Origin: Sphingomonas hominis | Lineage (GTDB): Bacteria > Pseudomonadota > Alphaproteobacteria > Sphingomonadales > Sphingomonadaceae | NCBI RefSeq assembly: GCF_013328205.1 | Contig: NZ_JABULH010000001.1 | Span: forward strand, 449,610-513,609 | Length of the DNA: 64,000 bases | Direction: 5' to 3' | In this document: piece by piece, positions 18,202 to 28,656 of the stretch | How positions within the stretch are numbered: the stretch's first letter is position 1 | How the letters are laid out: each line of letters begins with the position of its first letter | Position numbers and translations under genes: made by a program | Notes under the pieces: generated by a model | What the model was told of the DNA's origin: nothing | The model's database searches: none | The model's input: the letters and a program-made list of their open reading frames with translations, nothing else

Positions 18202-18687
18202 ATGAGTATCGCGCAAACGATCAAGTCGTTCACGCTTTGGGAGTTCGTGAAGGCGCACGCCCTCACGCTGAAGTATTTCTTCAAACCCAAGGCGACGATC
18301 AACTATCCGTACGAGAAGAACCCGCTCTCCCCGCGCTTCCGCGGCGAGCATGCGCTGCGCCGTTATCCGAACGGCGAGGAACGATGCATTGCGTGCAAGC
18401 TGTGCGAGGCGGTGTGCCCGGCGCTGGCGATCACGATCGAGGCCGAACCGCGCGACGACGGCAGCCGCCGCACGACGCGCTACGACATCGACATGACCAA
18501 GTGCATCTATTGTGGCCTTTGCCAGGAAGCATGCCCGGTTGACGCAATCGTCGAGGGGCCGAACCTCGATTTCTCGACCGAGACGCGCGAGGAGTTGATC
18601 TACGACAAGGCGAAGCTGCTCGATAACGGCGACCGGTGGGAGCGCGCGATTGCGGCGAACCTTGCTGCCGACGCGCCGTACCGTTAA
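18202..18687 (+). CDS. nuoI: NADH-quinone oxidoreductase subunit I
   Basis: Carries the N6a and N6b [4Fe-4S] clusters that connect NuoG to NuoB. 161 residues with two ferredoxin motifs, [12 protein letters not shown] and [12 protein letters not shown], after the amphipathic N-terminal helix and [16 protein letters not shown]. Standard alphaproteobacterial length. A 46-nt gap to nuoJ, the longest gap between two nuo genes here, holds nothing but a ribosome-binding site. Confidence 0.97.
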   Translation: MSIAQTIKSFTLWEFVKAHALTLKYFFKPKATINYPYEKNPLSPRFRGEHALRRYPNGEERCIACKLCEAVCPALAITIEAEPRDDGSRRTTRYDIDMTKCIYCGLCQEACPVDAIVEGPNLDFSTETREELIYDKAKLLDNGDRWERAIAANLAADAPYR

Positions 18688-18733
18688 GCGCGCACCACAG
18701 ACCGACAGGCACCAAAGGGGCTCGTAGAATATC

Positions 18734-19345
18734 GTGATCCAGGCGCTCGCCTTTTACCTGTTCGCGCTCGTCGTGCTGCTCTCGGGCGCCATGACGATCC
18801 TTTCGCGCAACCCGGTCCATTCCGTGCTGTGGCTGATCCTCGCGTTCTTCAACGCCGCGGGGCTGATGGTGCTCGTGGGAGCGGAGTTCATCGCGATGCT
18901 GCTCGTCATCGTCTACGTCGGTGCGGTCGCGGTGCTGTTCCTGTTCGTCGTCATGATGCTCGACATCGACTTCGCAGAGCTGAGGGCGGGCTTTGTGCGC
19001 TATGCCGCACTCGGCCTGCTGCTCGCGGTCGCGCTGGTCGCGGAGATCCTGATCGGCGTCGGTGCTTGGAGCGCGGGCGGGATCGACCTCGCGCGGCGCG
19101 CGGCGCCGACCGACGCGGGCGTTCCCAACATCGAGGCGATCGGGCAGCTGCTCTACACGCGCTACCTCTTCATCTTCGAGGGCGCGGGGCTGGTGCTGCT
19201 CGTCGCGATGATCGGCGCGATCGTGCTGACCCACCGCGAGCGCTCGGGATCGCGCTATCAGAACATCGCGCGGCAGAATGCGCGCCGTCCGCAGGACGCG
19301 ACGCGCAACGTGCGGCCCGAGATCGGGCAGGGAGTGCAATTGTGA
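18734..19345 (+). CDS. nuoJ: NADH-quinone oxidoreductase subunit J
   Basis: ND6-like membrane subunit. 203 residues from a GTG start, with five hydrophobic helices, including [20 protein letters not shown] and the conserved [20 protein letters not shown] (pi-bulge helix region), then a soluble tail ending EIGQGVQL. The stop overlaps the nuoK GTG (GTGA). Confidence 0.94.
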   Translation: MIQALAFYLFALVVLLSGAMTILSRNPVHSVLWLILAFFNAAGLMVLVGAEFIAMLLVIVYVGAVAVLFLFVVMMLDIDFAELRAGFVRYAALGLLLAVALVAEILIGVGAWSAGGIDLARRAAPTDAGVPNIEAIGQLLYTRYLFIFEGAGLVLLVAMIGAIVLTHRERSGSRYQNIARQNARRPQDATRNVRPEIGQGVQL

Positions 19346-19668
19346 GCGGCGAAATCGCGGGCGGCGTCGGCCTCGTCCATTATCTGGTCGTGGCGGCGCT
19401 GCTGTTCACGATGGGGGTGCTCGGCATCTTCCTCAACCGCAAGAACATCATCGTCATCCTGATGGCGATCGAGCTGATCCTGCTGGCGGTGAACATCAAC
19501 CTCGTCGCCTTCTCGGCCGCGCTCCACGATCTCGTGGGACAGGTGTTCGCGATGTTTGTGCTGACGGTGGCGGCGGGTGAGGCCGCGATCGGCCTCGCCA
19601 TCCTCGTCATCTTCTTCCGCGGTCGCGGGTCGATCTCGGTCGACGATCCCAGCCGGATGAAGGGGTAA
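19342..19668 (+). CDS. nuoK: NADH-quinone oxidoreductase subunit K
   Basis: ND4L-like membrane subunit in the proton path. 108 residues from a GTG overlapping the nuoJ stop, three hydrophobic helices. The conserved acidic residues lie in [15 protein letters not shown] (helix 2) and [15 protein letters not shown] (helix 3). An upstream continuation of the open frame is the nuoJ shadow. Seven bases separate it from nuoL. Confidence 0.95.
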   Translation: MSGEIAGGVGLVHYLVVAALLFTMGVLGIFLNRKNIIVILMAIELILLAVNINLVAFSAALHDLVGQVFAMFVLTVAAGEAAIGLAILVIFFRGRGSISVDDPSRMKG

Positions 19669-19675
19669 GACGTCC

Positions 19676-21808
19676 GTGCATTCGATCCTCTTCATCGTAT
19701 TCCTGCCGCTCGTCGCGGCCGCCATCGCGGGGCTGGGTAACCGCTCGCTCGGCGTGGTCCCGGCAAAGGTCATCACGACTGGCGCGCTGTTCGTGTCGTG
19801 CCTGCTGTCGTGGCCGATCTTCATCGGTTATCTGAGCGGCGGCGCCGAGGCGACCGTCACGCCCGTGCTCCACTTCATCACCTCGGGCACGTTCGACGTG
19901 TCGTGGGCGCTGCGCGTCGACGCGCTGACCGCGGTGATGCTGGTCGTGATCACCAGCGTGTCCGCGCTCGTTCACCTCTATTCCTGGGGCTATATGGCGG
20001 AGGACCCGGATCAGCCGCGCTTCTTCGCCTATCTGTGCCTGTTCACCTTCGCGATGCTGATGCTCGTGACCGCGGACAATCTGATCCAGATGTTCTTCGG
20101 CTGGGAAGGCGTAGGCCTCGCCAGCTACCTGCTGATCGGGTTCTGGTTCCGTAAGCCGAGCGCCAATGCCGCCGCGATCAAGGCGTTCGTCGTCAACCGC
20201 GTCGGCGATCTGGGCTTCATGCTCGGCATCTTCGGCACCTATCTTGTGTTCAACACCGTCTCGATCCCCGCGATCCTCGCCGCTGCACCGTCGATGGCGG
20301 GGTCGACGATCGGCTTCCTGTGGTTCCGCGCCGACACGATGACGGTGCTGTGCCTGTTGCTGTTCGTCGGTGCGATGGGCAAGTCGGCGCAGCTCGGCCT
20401 CCACACCTGGCTGCCTGACGCGATGGAAGGCCCGACTCCGGTGTCGGCGCTGATCCACGCCGCGACGATGGTGACCGCGGGCGTGTTCATGGTGTGCCGC
20501 CTGTCGCCGATGTTCGAGACGAGCCCGACCGCATTGGGCTTCGTCACCTTCATCGGTGCCGCGACCTGCCTGTTCGCGGCGACGATCGGGACGACGCAGA
20601 CCGACATCAAGCGCGTGATCGCTTATTCGACCTGCTCGCAGCTGGGTTACATGTTCTTCGCAGCCGGCGTCGGCGCGTACGGCGCGGCGATGTTCCACCT
20701 CTTTACGCACGCCTTCTTCAAGGCGCTGCTGTTCCTCGGCGCGGGCTCGGTCATCCACGCGATGCACCACGAGCAGGACATGCGCTATTACGGTGGCCTG
20801 CGTAAGGAGATCCCGGTCACGTTCTGGGCGATGCTGCTCGGTACGCTCGCGATCACCGGCGTCGGCATCTACGGCATCGGCGGGTTCGCGGGCTATCACT
20901 CGAAGGACGCGATCATCGAGGTCAGCTGGGCCGCCGGGTCGCCCGTCGCCTCGATGGTGGGCGTGTTCGCCGCGCTGCTGACGAGCTTCTATTCGTGGCG
21001 TCTCATGTTCCTGACCTTCTGGGGCAAGCCGCGCTGGGCCGCGTCGGAGCATATCCAGCACGCGATCCATGACGCGCACGCGCACGGCCACGATCACGCC
21101 GGCGATCACGCGCATGCCGCCGATCACGAGGTGCACGAACACGGCAAGCAGGCCGAGCATCATCACGGCGACGTCGCGCACGAGGACGCGGGCCACACGC
21201 CGCACGTCGAGACGCGCGGTTTCAACGAGATCCCGGTCGGCACCGGCGGCTATCACCCGCACGAGAGCCCGTTGCCGATGCTCATTCCGCTGATCGTCCT
21301 GTCGGTCGGCGCGGTCGCGGCGGGCTTCACCTTCCACGGCTGGTTCATCGAACCGGACGCGGGCGAGCGGTTCTGGAAGGGCGCGATCGCGTTCAACGAG
21401 CATCTGATGCACTCGATGCACCAGGTACCGCTGCTGGTTCAGCTGTCGGCGACGATTGTGATGCTGACGGGGCTGCTGATCGCGTGGCTGAGCTACATCC
21501 GCTCGCCCGAGACGCCCGCGAAGACCGCGGACACGTTCCAGCCGATCTACCGCTTCCTGTTGAACAAGTGGTACATCGACGAGCTCTACAATTTCCTCTT
21601 CGTCAGGCCCGCGTTCGCGATTGGGCGGCTGCTCTGGCACAAGGGCGACGAGGGGACGATCGACCGCTTCGGTCCGAACGGATCGGCGTGGCTGGTCCAG
21701 GTCGGCAGCCGCATGGCCGGGCGCGTCCAGACGGGATATGTTTACACCTATGCTTTTGTCATGCTGATCGGGCTGACCGCCGCGGTCACCTGGGCGATCG
21801 CGGGTTGA
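19676..21808 (+). CDS. nuoL: NADH-quinone oxidoreductase subunit L, with His-rich insert
   Basis: ND5-like antiporter-type proton-pumping subunit, 710 residues, GTG start. Conserved: [70 protein letters not shown] and a C-terminal lateral-helix region with [14 protein letters not shown]. Between the antiporter core and that region, residues 462-510 contain 17 histidines with Asp, Glu and Ala ([17 protein letters not shown] and on), forming a hydrophilic metal-binding-like loop. It is longer than E. coli NuoL (613 residues). Confidence 0.96.
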   Translation: MHSILFIVFLPLVAAAIAGLGNRSLGVVPAKVITTGALFVSCLLSWPIFIGYLSGGAEATVTPVLHFITSGTFDVSWALRVDALTAVMLVVITSVSALVHLYSWGYMAEDPDQPRFFAYLCLFTFAMLMLVTADNLIQMFFGWEGVGLASYLLIGFWFRKPSANAAAIKAFVVNRVGDLGFMLGIFGTYLVFNTVSIPAILAAAPSMAGSTIGFLWFRADTMTVLCLLLFVGAMGKSAQLGLHTWLPDAMEGPTPVSALIHAATMVTAGVFMVCRLSPMFETSPTALGFVTFIGAATCLFAATIGTTQTDIKRVIAYSTCSQLGYMFFAAGVGAYGAAMFHLFTHAFFKALLFLGAGSVIHAMHHEQDMRYYGGLRKEIPVTFWAMLLGTLAITGVGIYGIGGFAGYHSKDAIIEVSWAAGSPVASMVGVFAALLTSFYSWRLMFLTFWGKPRWAASEHIQHAIHDAHAHGHDHAGDHAHAADHEVHEHGKQAEHHHGDVAHEDAGHTPHVETRGFNEIPVGTGGYHPHESPLPMLIPLIVLSVGAVAAGFTFHGWFIEPDAGERFWKGAIAFNEHLMHSMHQVPLLVQLSATIVMLTGLLIAWLSYIRSPETPAKTADTFQPIYRFLLNKWYIDELYNFLFVRPAFAIGRLLWHKGDEGTIDRFGPNGSAWLVQVGSRMAGRVQTGYVYTYAFVMLIGLTAAVTWAIAG

Positions 21809-21818
21809 GGGCGGCACG

Positions 21819-23372
21819 ATGAACGGCTTCCCCATCCTGTCCGTCATGCTCGCGGTGCCGGCGATCGCCGCCGTCGCGTGCCTGTTCCTCTCGGCGCAGA
21901 CCGCGCGGATGACCGCGCTCGCCGCGACGCTCGTCAATCTGGCGCTTGGCGTCGTGTTGTGGCTCAACTTCGACGTCGGCGGCGCGCAGTGGCAGTTCGT
22001 CGAGAATGCGCCGATGTTCGGGCGCTTCGGCTGGGCGCTCGGCATCGACGGCTACGCGCTGCTGCTGATCGCGCTCAGCGTGTTCCTGATGCCGATCTGC
22101 ATCGGCGCCAGCTGGCACGCGATCGAGAAGCGCGTGCCCGAATATATGTCGGCGTTCCTGTTCACCGAAGTGCTGATGATCGGCACATTCGCGGCGCAGG
22201 ACATCTTCCTGTTCTACATCTTCTTCGAAGCCGGCCTGATCCCGATGTTCCTGATCATCGGCATCTGGGGTGGGGCGAACCGCATCTACGCGTCGTACAA
22301 GTTCTTCCTGTACACGCTGCTCGGCTCGCTGCTGATGTTCATCGCGATGCTGTACATGAGCATCACCGCGAACACGACCAGCATCCCCGCGCTGATGGCG
22401 TATGATTTTCCCGCGCACGTGCAGACGTGGCTGTGGCTCGCGTTCTTCGCGTCGTTCGCGGTCAAGATGCCGATGTGGCCGGTCCACACCTGGTTGCCCG
22501 ACGCGCACGTCCAGGCGCCGACCGCCGGTTCGGTGATCCTCGCGGGCGTGCTGCTGAAGCTCGGCGGCTACGGCTTCCTGCGCTTCAGCCTGCCGATGTT
22601 CCCCGAAGCCTCGGCGCAACTGACGCCGCTGATCTTCGGTCTGTCGGCGGTGGCGGTGATCTACACCAGCCTCGTCGCGCTGGTGCAGGCCGACATGAAG
22701 AAGCTGATCGCTTATTCGTCGGTCGCGCACATGGCGATCGTGACGATCGGCCTGTTCGCGTTCAACGCGCAGGGGATCGAGGGCGCGATGATGGTGATGC
22801 TGGGCCACGGTCTGGTGTCGGGCGCGCTGTTCCTGTGCGTCGGCGTGATCTACGACCGGCTCCACACGCGCGAGATCGCGCGCTACGGCGGCCTCGCGAT
22901 CAACATGCCGCGCTACGCGCTGTTCTTCCTGCTGTTCACGATGGCGTCTATCGGCCTGCCGGGCACCAGCAACTTCGTCGGTGAGATCCTGAGCCTCATG
23001 GGCGCGTATCAGGTGTCGACCTGGACCGCGCTGCTGTGCACCACCGGCATCATCCTGGGTGCGGCGTACATGCTGTACCTGTACCGTCGCGTCGTGTTCG
23101 GTGAGATCAAGTCGGACGAGGTCCGCGCGATGTCCGATCTGTCGGGCCGCGAACTCTGGCTGCTCGCGCCGATCGCTGCGGTCGTGCTGTGGATGGGCGT
23201 CTATCCCGAAAGCTTCCTCGCGCCGATGCGCAAGGACACGCAGGTGCTGCTCGCGCGCATCAACCGTGCGCAACCGGCGGGTGACAGCAAGCCAACGCGC
23301 GGCACCGGCATCATTCCGTCGGCGCACGCCGAACCTGCTCATGACAATCCGGCGTCCGGGGAGGCGCACTGA
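21819..23372 (+). CDS. nuoM: NADH-quinone oxidoreductase subunit M
   Basis: ND4-like antiporter-type subunit, 517 residues, about 14 membrane helices. Signatures: FYIFFEAGLIPMFLIIGIWG with the key Glu, KMPMWPVHTWLPDAHVQAPT, LVQADMKKLIAYSSVAHM, GHGLVSGALFLCVGVIYDR. The C-terminal tail of about 40 residues ending ASGEAH is hydrophilic and may be disordered. The stop shares one base with the nuoN ATG. Confidence 0.96.
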   Translation: MNGFPILSVMLAVPAIAAVACLFLSAQTARMTALAATLVNLALGVVLWLNFDVGGAQWQFVENAPMFGRFGWALGIDGYALLLIALSVFLMPICIGASWHAIEKRVPEYMSAFLFTEVLMIGTFAAQDIFLFYIFFEAGLIPMFLIIGIWGGANRIYASYKFFLYTLLGSLLMFIAMLYMSITANTTSIPALMAYDFPAHVQTWLWLAFFASFAVKMPMWPVHTWLPDAHVQAPTAGSVILAGVLLKLGGYGFLRFSLPMFPEASAQLTPLIFGLSAVAVIYTSLVALVQADMKKLIAYSSVAHMAIVTIGLFAFNAQGIEGAMMVMLGHGLVSGALFLCVGVIYDRLHTREIARYGGLAINMPRYALFFLLFTMASIGLPGTSNFVGEILSLMGAYQVSTWTALLCTTGIILGAAYMLYLYRRVVFGEIKSDEVRAMSDLSGRELWLLAPIAAVVLWMGVYPESFLAPMRKDTQVLLARINRAQPAGDSKPTRGTGIIPSAHAEPAHDNPASGEAH

Positions 23373-24832
23373 TGGACTATGCTTCCCAACTCGCGATGAC
23401 GCTGCCCGAGGTTATCCTCGCGGTCGGCAGCATCGTGCTGATGCTCGTCGCCGCTTGGGGTGGCCCGGCATCGACCAAGGCCGTGTCCTGGGCCGCGGTG
23501 GCGGTGCTCGCGGGCGCGCTGATCGCGCTCGTTGGTCCTGCAACCTCGGGCGGTGATGCGTTCGGCGGTCTGTACCGTGCGGATGGTTTCGCCGGCTTTG
23601 CCAAGGTGCTGATCTTCGTCGCTGCCGCGGTCGGGATCGTGATGGCTCCGGACTTCTTTGCGCGCACCGCGGGTGACAATCTGCGTCCAGAATATCCGGT
23701 GCTAATCCTGTTGTCCGCCGCGGGCATGGGGATGATGGTGTCGGCAGCGGATCTGCTGACGCTCTACGTGGGGCTCGAGTTGCAGAGCCTGTCGGGATAT
23801 GTGTTGGCCAGCTTCATGCGGCAGGACGGTCGTTCTGCCGAGGCAGGGCTCAAGTATTTCGTGCTCGGTGCGCTTGCCTCGGGTATCCTGCTCTACGGCA
23901 TCAGCCTAGTGTACGGTTTTACCGGTTCGACGATGTTCGACGAGATCGCGGGCGCTTACGCGGCGACGCCGCTGACCGGCGACGCCAAGTCCTACGGCCT
24001 GCTGTTTGGCCTTGTGTTCGTGTTCGCCGGATTGGCGTTCAAGATGTCGGCGGTGCCGTTCCACATGTGGACGCCCGACGTGTACGAGGGCGCACCGACC
24101 CCGGTGACGGCGTTCTTCGCCTCTGCGCCGAAGGTCGCGGCAGTAGCGCTCGGCGTGCGGGTCGCGGTCGAGGCGATGGGACCGGCCGAGGGGCAGTGGC
24201 GTCAGATCGTGATCTTCGCCGCGCTCGCCTCGATTCTGTTCGGTGCGGTTGCGGCGATCGGGCAGCAGAACATCAAGCGGCTGCTGGCTTACTCGTCGAT
24301 CAACAATGTCGGCTTCGCGCTGATCGGCTTGGCGGCGGGTACGCCCGAGGGCGTCGCATCGGTGCTCAACTACATGGCGATCTACGTCGCGATGACGCTG
24401 GGCAGCTTTCTGGTCGTGCTGCAGATGCGCGACCACGAGGGTCAGCCGATCGAGACGATCGCTAGCCTGTCGGGCCTGTCGCGCACGCGCCCGGCGCTCG
24501 CCGCCGCGCTGGCAATTTTCATGTTCAGCCTCGCCGGTATTCCACCGCTGTTCGGCTTCTATGCCAAGTTCGAGGTGTTCTACGCCGCGGTGCAGGCGGG
24601 GCTGTTCCCGCTGGCGGTGTTCGGCATCGCGTTCAGCGTGATCGGCGCCTATTATTATCTGCGCGTCATCAAGACGATGTACTTCGACGAGCCGGTTGCC
24701 GAGTTTGGCCGCGGTGATGCGCTGGAGGGCGGATTGATCGCAGTCGCGGCGGTGATCGTCTCGCCGCTCGGCTACCTCGCCATTCCGCTGCTGTCGGGCT
24801 GGACGCTCGCCGCGGCGCGGGCGCTGTTCTGA
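23372..24832 (+). CDS. nuoN: NADH-quinone oxidoreductase subunit N
   Basis: ND2-like antiporter-type subunit, 486 residues, about 14 membrane helices. Signatures: LLTLYVGLELQSLSGYVLAS, AEAGLKYFVLGALASGILLY, FKMSAVPFHMWTPDVYEGAP, QQNIKRLLAYSSINNVGFAL and LAGIPPLFGFYAKFEVFYAA. It completes the 14-subunit complex I set. Its stop overlaps the proposed CTG start of birA as CTGA. Confidence 0.96.
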   Translation: MDYASQLAMTLPEVILAVGSIVLMLVAAWGGPASTKAVSWAAVAVLAGALIALVGPATSGGDAFGGLYRADGFAGFAKVLIFVAAAVGIVMAPDFFARTAGDNLRPEYPVLILLSAAGMGMMVSAADLLTLYVGLELQSLSGYVLASFMRQDGRSAEAGLKYFVLGALASGILLYGISLVYGFTGSTMFDEIAGAYAATPLTGDAKSYGLLFGLVFVFAGLAFKMSAVPFHMWTPDVYEGAPTPVTAFFASAPKVAAVALGVRVAVEAMGPAEGQWRQIVIFAALASILFGAVAAIGQQNIKRLLAYSSINNVGFALIGLAAGTPEGVASVLNYMAIYVAMTLGSFLVVLQMRDHEGQPIETIASLSGLSRTRPALAAALAIFMFSLAGIPPLFGFYAKFEVFYAAVQAGLFPLAVFGIAFSVIGAYYYLRVIKTMYFDEPVAEFGRGDALEGGLIAVAAVIVSPLGYLAIPLLSGWTLAAARALF

Positions 24833-25566
24833 ACCACGACATCGCGGCCCCGCGCATCATCACCGTCGCGGAGACGGGATCGACCAACTCCGACCTGCTT
24901 GCAATGGCGGAGGCGGGAAGTGCGAGTGAGGGCGTTTGGCTGCGTAGCGAGCGGCAGTTGGCGGGACGCGGGCGGCTCGGTCGCGACTGGGTCTCGCCAG
25001 TAGGCAACATGTACGCCAGCACGATCGTTACGCTGAGCGCCGACGATCCGCCCGCGCCCAGTTTAGCGTTGGTGGCAGCGGTCGCGTTGGAGGAAGCGGT
25101 TGCGGCGGTGCTGCCCGAGGCTGCGCGGCGAAAGCTCGCGATCAAATGGCCCAACGACCTGCTGATCGCGGGCGCCAAGGTGTCGGGCATCCTGCTCGAG
25201 CGCGCCGGCGCACACGTCGTGATCGGCATCGGCGTCAACATCGCGCACCATCCCGATCTGCCTGATCGCGCCGCCACCAGCCTCCACGCCGAGGGTGCGA
25301 GCGTGGACGTGGCGACCTTCACCGATCGCCTCGCCGCGCTGACTGCCGCTTGGCTGACGCTGTGGCGCACGCAGGGGCTGGCACCAATCATCGAGCGCTG
25401 GAGCGAGCGCGCGCATGCGCCGGGCACGTCGCTACGCGTGCGACTGCCCGAGGGCGGCGAACAGGTGGGTGCCTTCGACGGGCTGAATGCACAGGGTGCG
25501 TTGCGGTTGCGCTTGGAGGACGGCGGCTCGCGTGTCATCCACGCCGGCGACATATTCCTGGTCTAG
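24829..25566 (+). CDS. birA: Biotin--[acetyl-CoA-carboxylase] ligase, without HTH domain
   Basis: Attaches biotin to the carboxylase carrier protein via biotinyl-AMP. The catalytic motifs are [16 protein letters not shown], then RGRLGRDW (biotin loop, usually GRGR.GR.W), [19 protein letters not shown] and [10 protein letters not shown]. The first ATG (24904) would delete the ETGSTN motif, so translation must begin upstream. The only candidate near the nuoN end is CTG at 24829, overlapping its stop as CTGA like the GTGA and ATGA couplings nearby. That gives 245 residues and no DNA-binding domain, so it is not a repressor. Start confidence is moderate. Confidence 0.88.
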   Translation: MNHDIAAPRIITVAETGSTNSDLLAMAEAGSASEGVWLRSERQLAGRGRLGRDWVSPVGNMYASTIVTLSADDPPAPSLALVAAVALEEAVAAVLPEAARRKLAIKWPNDLLIAGAKVSGILLERAGAHVVIGIGVNIAHHPDLPDRAATSLHAEGASVDVATFTDRLAALTAAWLTLWRTQGLAPIIERWSERAHAPGTSLRVRLPEGGEQVGAFDGLNAQGALRLRLEDGGSRVIHAGDIFLV

Positions 25567-25579
25567 GGGAGAGGGAGCG

Positions 25580-26371
25580 ATGCTGCTCGCGATCGATGCC
25601 GGCAACACCAATGTCGTCTTCGCGCTGGTCGAGGTGACCGCCGAGGCGCGCGAGATCAAGGCGCGCTGGCGGATCGCGACCGACCCCAGGCGGACCGCGG
25701 ACGAATATGCGGTGTGGCTCAGCCAGTTGCTCGCGCTCGAAGGCTATGCGCGCGAGCAGGTGGCGGCGGTGGTGATCTCCACGGTCGTGCCGCGGGCGCT
25801 CCACAATTTGCAGGTGCTTGCGAGCAAGTATTTTGGCGGCGAAGCGCTGATCGCGGGGCGTGCACCGCTCGAATGGGGCGTGTCGATCGACGTCGACGAG
25901 CCCGCGTCGCTGGGCGCCGACCGTGCGGTCAACACGATTGCGGCGCACGCGCTGCACGCCGGCGACCTGATCGTGATCGATTTCGGCACTGCGACCACGG
26001 TCGACTTTTCTGACTACAAGGGCGCGTACAAGGGCGGAATCATCGCGCCCGGCATCAACCTGTCGCTCGATGCGCTCGTCGCCGCCGCGGCCAAGCTGCC
26101 GCGGATCGCGATCGAGGCGCCCGCGGTGAACAGCGTGATCGGGCGCAACACGGTCGACCAGATGAACATCGGCATCTACTGGGGCTATATCGCGATGATC
26201 GAGGGGCTGGTCGCGCGGATGAAGGCGGAAGTCGGCCGCCCGGTAAAGGTGATTGCGACCGGCGGGCTCGCCACGTTGTTCGAGCGCCACACGAGCGTCT
26301 TCGACGCGATCGAGCCCGACCTGACGATCCAGGGGCTGGCGATCATGTGGCAACGCGCCCATATAAACTGA
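25580..26371 (+). CDS. coaX: Type III pantothenate kinase
   Basis: First step of coenzyme A synthesis, phosphorylating pantothenate. 263 residues of ASKHA fold: the phosphate-1 motif [26 protein letters not shown], the phosphate-2 motif [28 protein letters not shown] and the adenosine-site [11 protein letters not shown]. It starts after AGGGGAGAGGGAGCG, 13 nt from birA. Type III enzymes are not inhibited by CoA in the family. Frame before 25580 is shadow. Confidence 0.95.
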   Translation: MLLAIDAGNTNVVFALVEVTAEAREIKARWRIATDPRRTADEYAVWLSQLLALEGYAREQVAAVVISTVVPRALHNLQVLASKYFGGEALIAGRAPLEWGVSIDVDEPASLGADRAVNTIAAHALHAGDLIVIDFGTATTVDFSDYKGAYKGGIIAPGINLSLDALVAAAAKLPRIAIEAPAVNSVIGRNTVDQMNIGIYWGYIAMIEGLVARMKAEVGRPVKVIATGGLATLFERHTSVFDAIEPDLTIQGLAIMWQRAHIN

Positions 26372-26467
26372 CGAGATCGGCGCCGGGGCCGCTACCCGGA
26401 AAACAGCGAGAACCGCGCAGCTACCGTTCTACCACGCGTCGAGCGGAGCGGGGCGTGAAGGACAAGA

Positions 26468-28108
26468 ATGACACCGAAGAACAACGAACTACTTTTCTGC
26501 GCGCTCGGCGGATCGGGCGAGATCGGGATGAACGTCAATCTCTACGGCCATGCCGGTAAGTGGGTGATGGTCGATTGCGGCGTGACCTTCGCCGATGCGG
26601 GCTTTCCCGGCATCGACGTGATCCTGCCCGACCTGCGCTTCATCGAGGAGCAGATCGACAATCTGGTCGGCTTGGTGCTGACGCACGGGCACGAGGACCA
26701 CATCGGCGCGCTGCCGTATCTGGCGGAGGATTTGGGCGTGCCGCTTTACGCGACGCCGTTCACCGCCGGGCTGATCCGCGGCAAGCTGGAAGAAGAGCGG
26801 ATCGACGATCGCGTCAAGATCAAGCTGGTCGAGGCGGGCAAGGCGTTCGACGTCGGCCCGTTCAAATTCACGATGGTGCCGCTCGCGCACTCGATTCCCG
26901 AGGCAAACGGCCTGGTGATCGAGACCAAGGCGGCGCGTGTGTTCCACACGGGTGACTGGAAGCTCGACGCGACGCCGCTGATCGGCAAGCCGTCGTCGCC
27001 CGAGGAGCTTCGCGCGATCGGCGACAAGGGCATCGATGTGCTGGTGTGCGATTCGACCAACGTGTTCAACGCCGAGGCGTCAGGCAGTGAGGCGGACGTG
27101 CGCCGCGGCATCGCCGAGACCGTGGCGAAGGCGAAGGGCCGCGTGCTCGTCACCTCGTTCGCGTCGAATGCGGCGCGCATCGCGACACTGGGCAAGGTGG
27201 CGGAGGAGACCGGGCGCAAGCTGGCGGTCGCGGGCCGCTCGCTCGACCGCATCATCCGGGTGGCGCAGGCGACCGGGTATCTCAAGGACCTGCCGAACCT
27301 AATCGACGCGGAGACCGCGATGCGGTTGCCGCGCAACAAGGTGCTGGTGATCGCGACCGGCGGGCAGGGTGAGGCACGTGCGGCACTGTCGCGGGTCGCC
27401 GAGGGCACGCACCCGATCAAGCTCGACGAGGGTGACACGGTGATCTTCTCGTCCAAGCAGATCCCCGGCAACGAGGTCGCGATCGGGCGTATCCAGAACC
27501 AGCTCGCCGGCAAGGGCGTCGAGATGGTGACCGAGAAGCAGGCGCACGTCCACGTCTCGGGTCATCCTGGGCGCCCTGAACTGAAGTCGATGTACGAGTG
27601 GATGCGGCCGAAGGCGCTAATCCCGGTCCACGGCGAGATGCGCCACTTGAAGGAGCAGGCGCGCTTCGGGCTATCGAACGGCATTCCGCGCGCGTTGGTG
27701 CAGACCGATGGCGACATCGTGCGGCTGGCGCCGAACGGGCCGGAGAAGGTCGGCAATGCGCCGGTCGGGCGACTGGTGCTCGACGGCGACGTGATCCTGC
27801 CGTCGAATGGCAACACGATCAACGAGCGCCGGCGGATCGCGGTCAACGGCCAAATTTCGGTCGGGATTGCGGTTGATCGTAACGGCCGTGCAGGGGGCGT
27901 GCCCGACGTGCGCGTGCAGGGCGTGCCGGTCGAGGAGGAGCGCGAGGCGTTCCTGGAGGACGCGGTCGCGGCCGTCAGCGAGGCGATGCGCGGCAGCCCG
28001 CGCGATCGCGAGAAGCTGCGCGAGCAGGTCCGTCTCGCAGTGCGCCGCGTCGCGACGCGGTGGACCGGCAAGAAGCCGGTGATCGACGTGGTCGTCGTGC
28101 AGGTCTGA
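26468..28108 (+). CDS. rnj: Ribonuclease J
   Basis: Metallo-beta-lactamase/beta-CASP ribonuclease with 5'-exo and endo activity, used in RNA processing and decay in alphaproteobacteria. 546 residues. The zinc motif HGHEDHIGALPY is at residues 73-84, followed by FKFTMVPLAHSIPEANG, RVFHTGDWKLD, the beta-CASP segment VLVTSFASNAARIAT and ATGGQGEARAAL, then the C-terminal HVHVSGHPGRPELK and IPVHGEMRHLKEQARF. The 96-nt gap from coaX shows no terminator. Confidence 0.96.
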   Translation: MTPKNNELLFCALGGSGEIGMNVNLYGHAGKWVMVDCGVTFADAGFPGIDVILPDLRFIEEQIDNLVGLVLTHGHEDHIGALPYLAEDLGVPLYATPFTAGLIRGKLEEERIDDRVKIKLVEAGKAFDVGPFKFTMVPLAHSIPEANGLVIETKAARVFHTGDWKLDATPLIGKPSSPEELRAIGDKGIDVLVCDSTNVFNAEASGSEADVRRGIAETVAKAKGRVLVTSFASNAARIATLGKVAEETGRKLAVAGRSLDRIIRVAQATGYLKDLPNLIDAETAMRLPRNKVLVIATGGQGEARAALSRVAEGTHPIKLDEGDTVIFSSKQIPGNEVAIGRIQNQLAGKGVEMVTEKQAHVHVSGHPGRPELKSMYEWMRPKALIPVHGEMRHLKEQARFGLSNGIPRALVQTDGDIVRLAPNGPEKVGNAPVGRLVLDGDVILPSNGNTINERRRIAVNGQISVGIAVDRNGRAGGVPDVRVQGVPVEEEREAFLEDAVAAVSEAMRGSPRDREKLREQVRLAVRRVATRWTGKKPVIDVVVVQV

Positions 28109-28114
28109 CGCGTC

Positions 28115-28390
28115 ATGCGCTGGACCTCGATGCTGGCGATCTACATCCTGTTCTGGTCGTTCTCGGTGTTCCTCGTCCTGCCGTTCGGGGTGAAGACCTC
28201 GGCGGAGGCGGGGGCCGAGCACGTGCCGGGCACCGCCGAGAGTTCGCCGCACGAGTTCTCGTTGAAGAAGGTCGTGGTGCGCACCACGATCGTGGCGACG
28301 CTGCTCTACGCGCTGTTCATGGCCAATTACGAGTTCGGCTGGGTGAACACGCAGACGCTCGATTATGCCGACGCCGCGAACGCGGTGTGA
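28115..28390 (+). CDS. DUF1467 family membrane protein
   Basis: 91 residues with two hydrophobic helices (about 4-27 and 52-70), an intervening loop containing GVKTSAEAGAEHVPGTAESS, and a short tail. The LPFGVKT...GTAESSPHEF pattern matches the alphaproteobacterial DUF1467 family of unknown function, often next to RNase J. It starts 6 nt after rnj and is the last gene of the long plus-strand run that begins at nuoA. Repeats follow directly. Confidence 0.85.
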   Translation: MRWTSMLAIYILFWSFSVFLVLPFGVKTSAEAGAEHVPGTAESSPHEFSLKKVVVRTTIVATLLYALFMANYEFGWVNTQTLDYADAANAV

Positions 28391-28397
28391 TGCGTGG

Positions 28398-28488
28398 AAG
28401 GTCACGCTAAGGTCACGCCAACGCGCGGTGTTGTACGGTGCTGAGCCAGGCCGCGTGCGGGTGGAAGGTCACGCTAAAGTCATGCCAA
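28398..28488 (-). repeat. Two 24-bp GTGACCTTAGCGTGACC repeats, pair 2
   Basis: AAGGTCACGCTAAGGTCACG (28398-28417, continuing to 28421) and a variant AAGGTCACGCTAAAGTCATG (28465-28484, continuing to 28488) are reverse complements of the pair at 4850-4939 and start 67 bp apart, against 66 there. Confidence 0.75.
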
Positions 28489-28571
28489 TGAGCGTTGCTG
28501 TTGGGGAGGGCGGTTGTGCACTCCTTGATGGCGAAGCCGGTTTGGCGCCCGGGCAGCGAAGTGCGCCTGAT

Positions 28572-28656
28572 CGTCATCCGGAACTAGCTTCGGCATCCCA
28601 CTACCTTCTCCTGCGCGGGCCAAGAAGCGGGACCTCAGATCTGGTCCGGGGTGACG
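28572..28656 (-). repeat. REPIN-like inverted repeat, copy 2
   Basis: An 85-bp element from CGTCATCCGGAACTAG to GGTCCGGGGTGACG with the spacer words CCTTCTCC and AAGAAGC, the same length and plan as 4679-4763. The halves have diverged (AACTAGCTTCGG against GACTTGATTCGG). Because each element is itself palindromic, the strand is set by its position relative to the 24-bp repeats. Confidence 0.7.

Noticed and set aside
19607-22045. An 812-codon open frame antisense to nuoL and nuoK
   Set aside because: Arg/Asp/His/Gln-rich translation with no domain; it is the GC-driven shadow of well-conserved nuo genes.
21786-23369. A 527-codon antisense frame over nuoM
   Set aside because: Same shadow composition, and nuoM on the plus strand has full family motifs.
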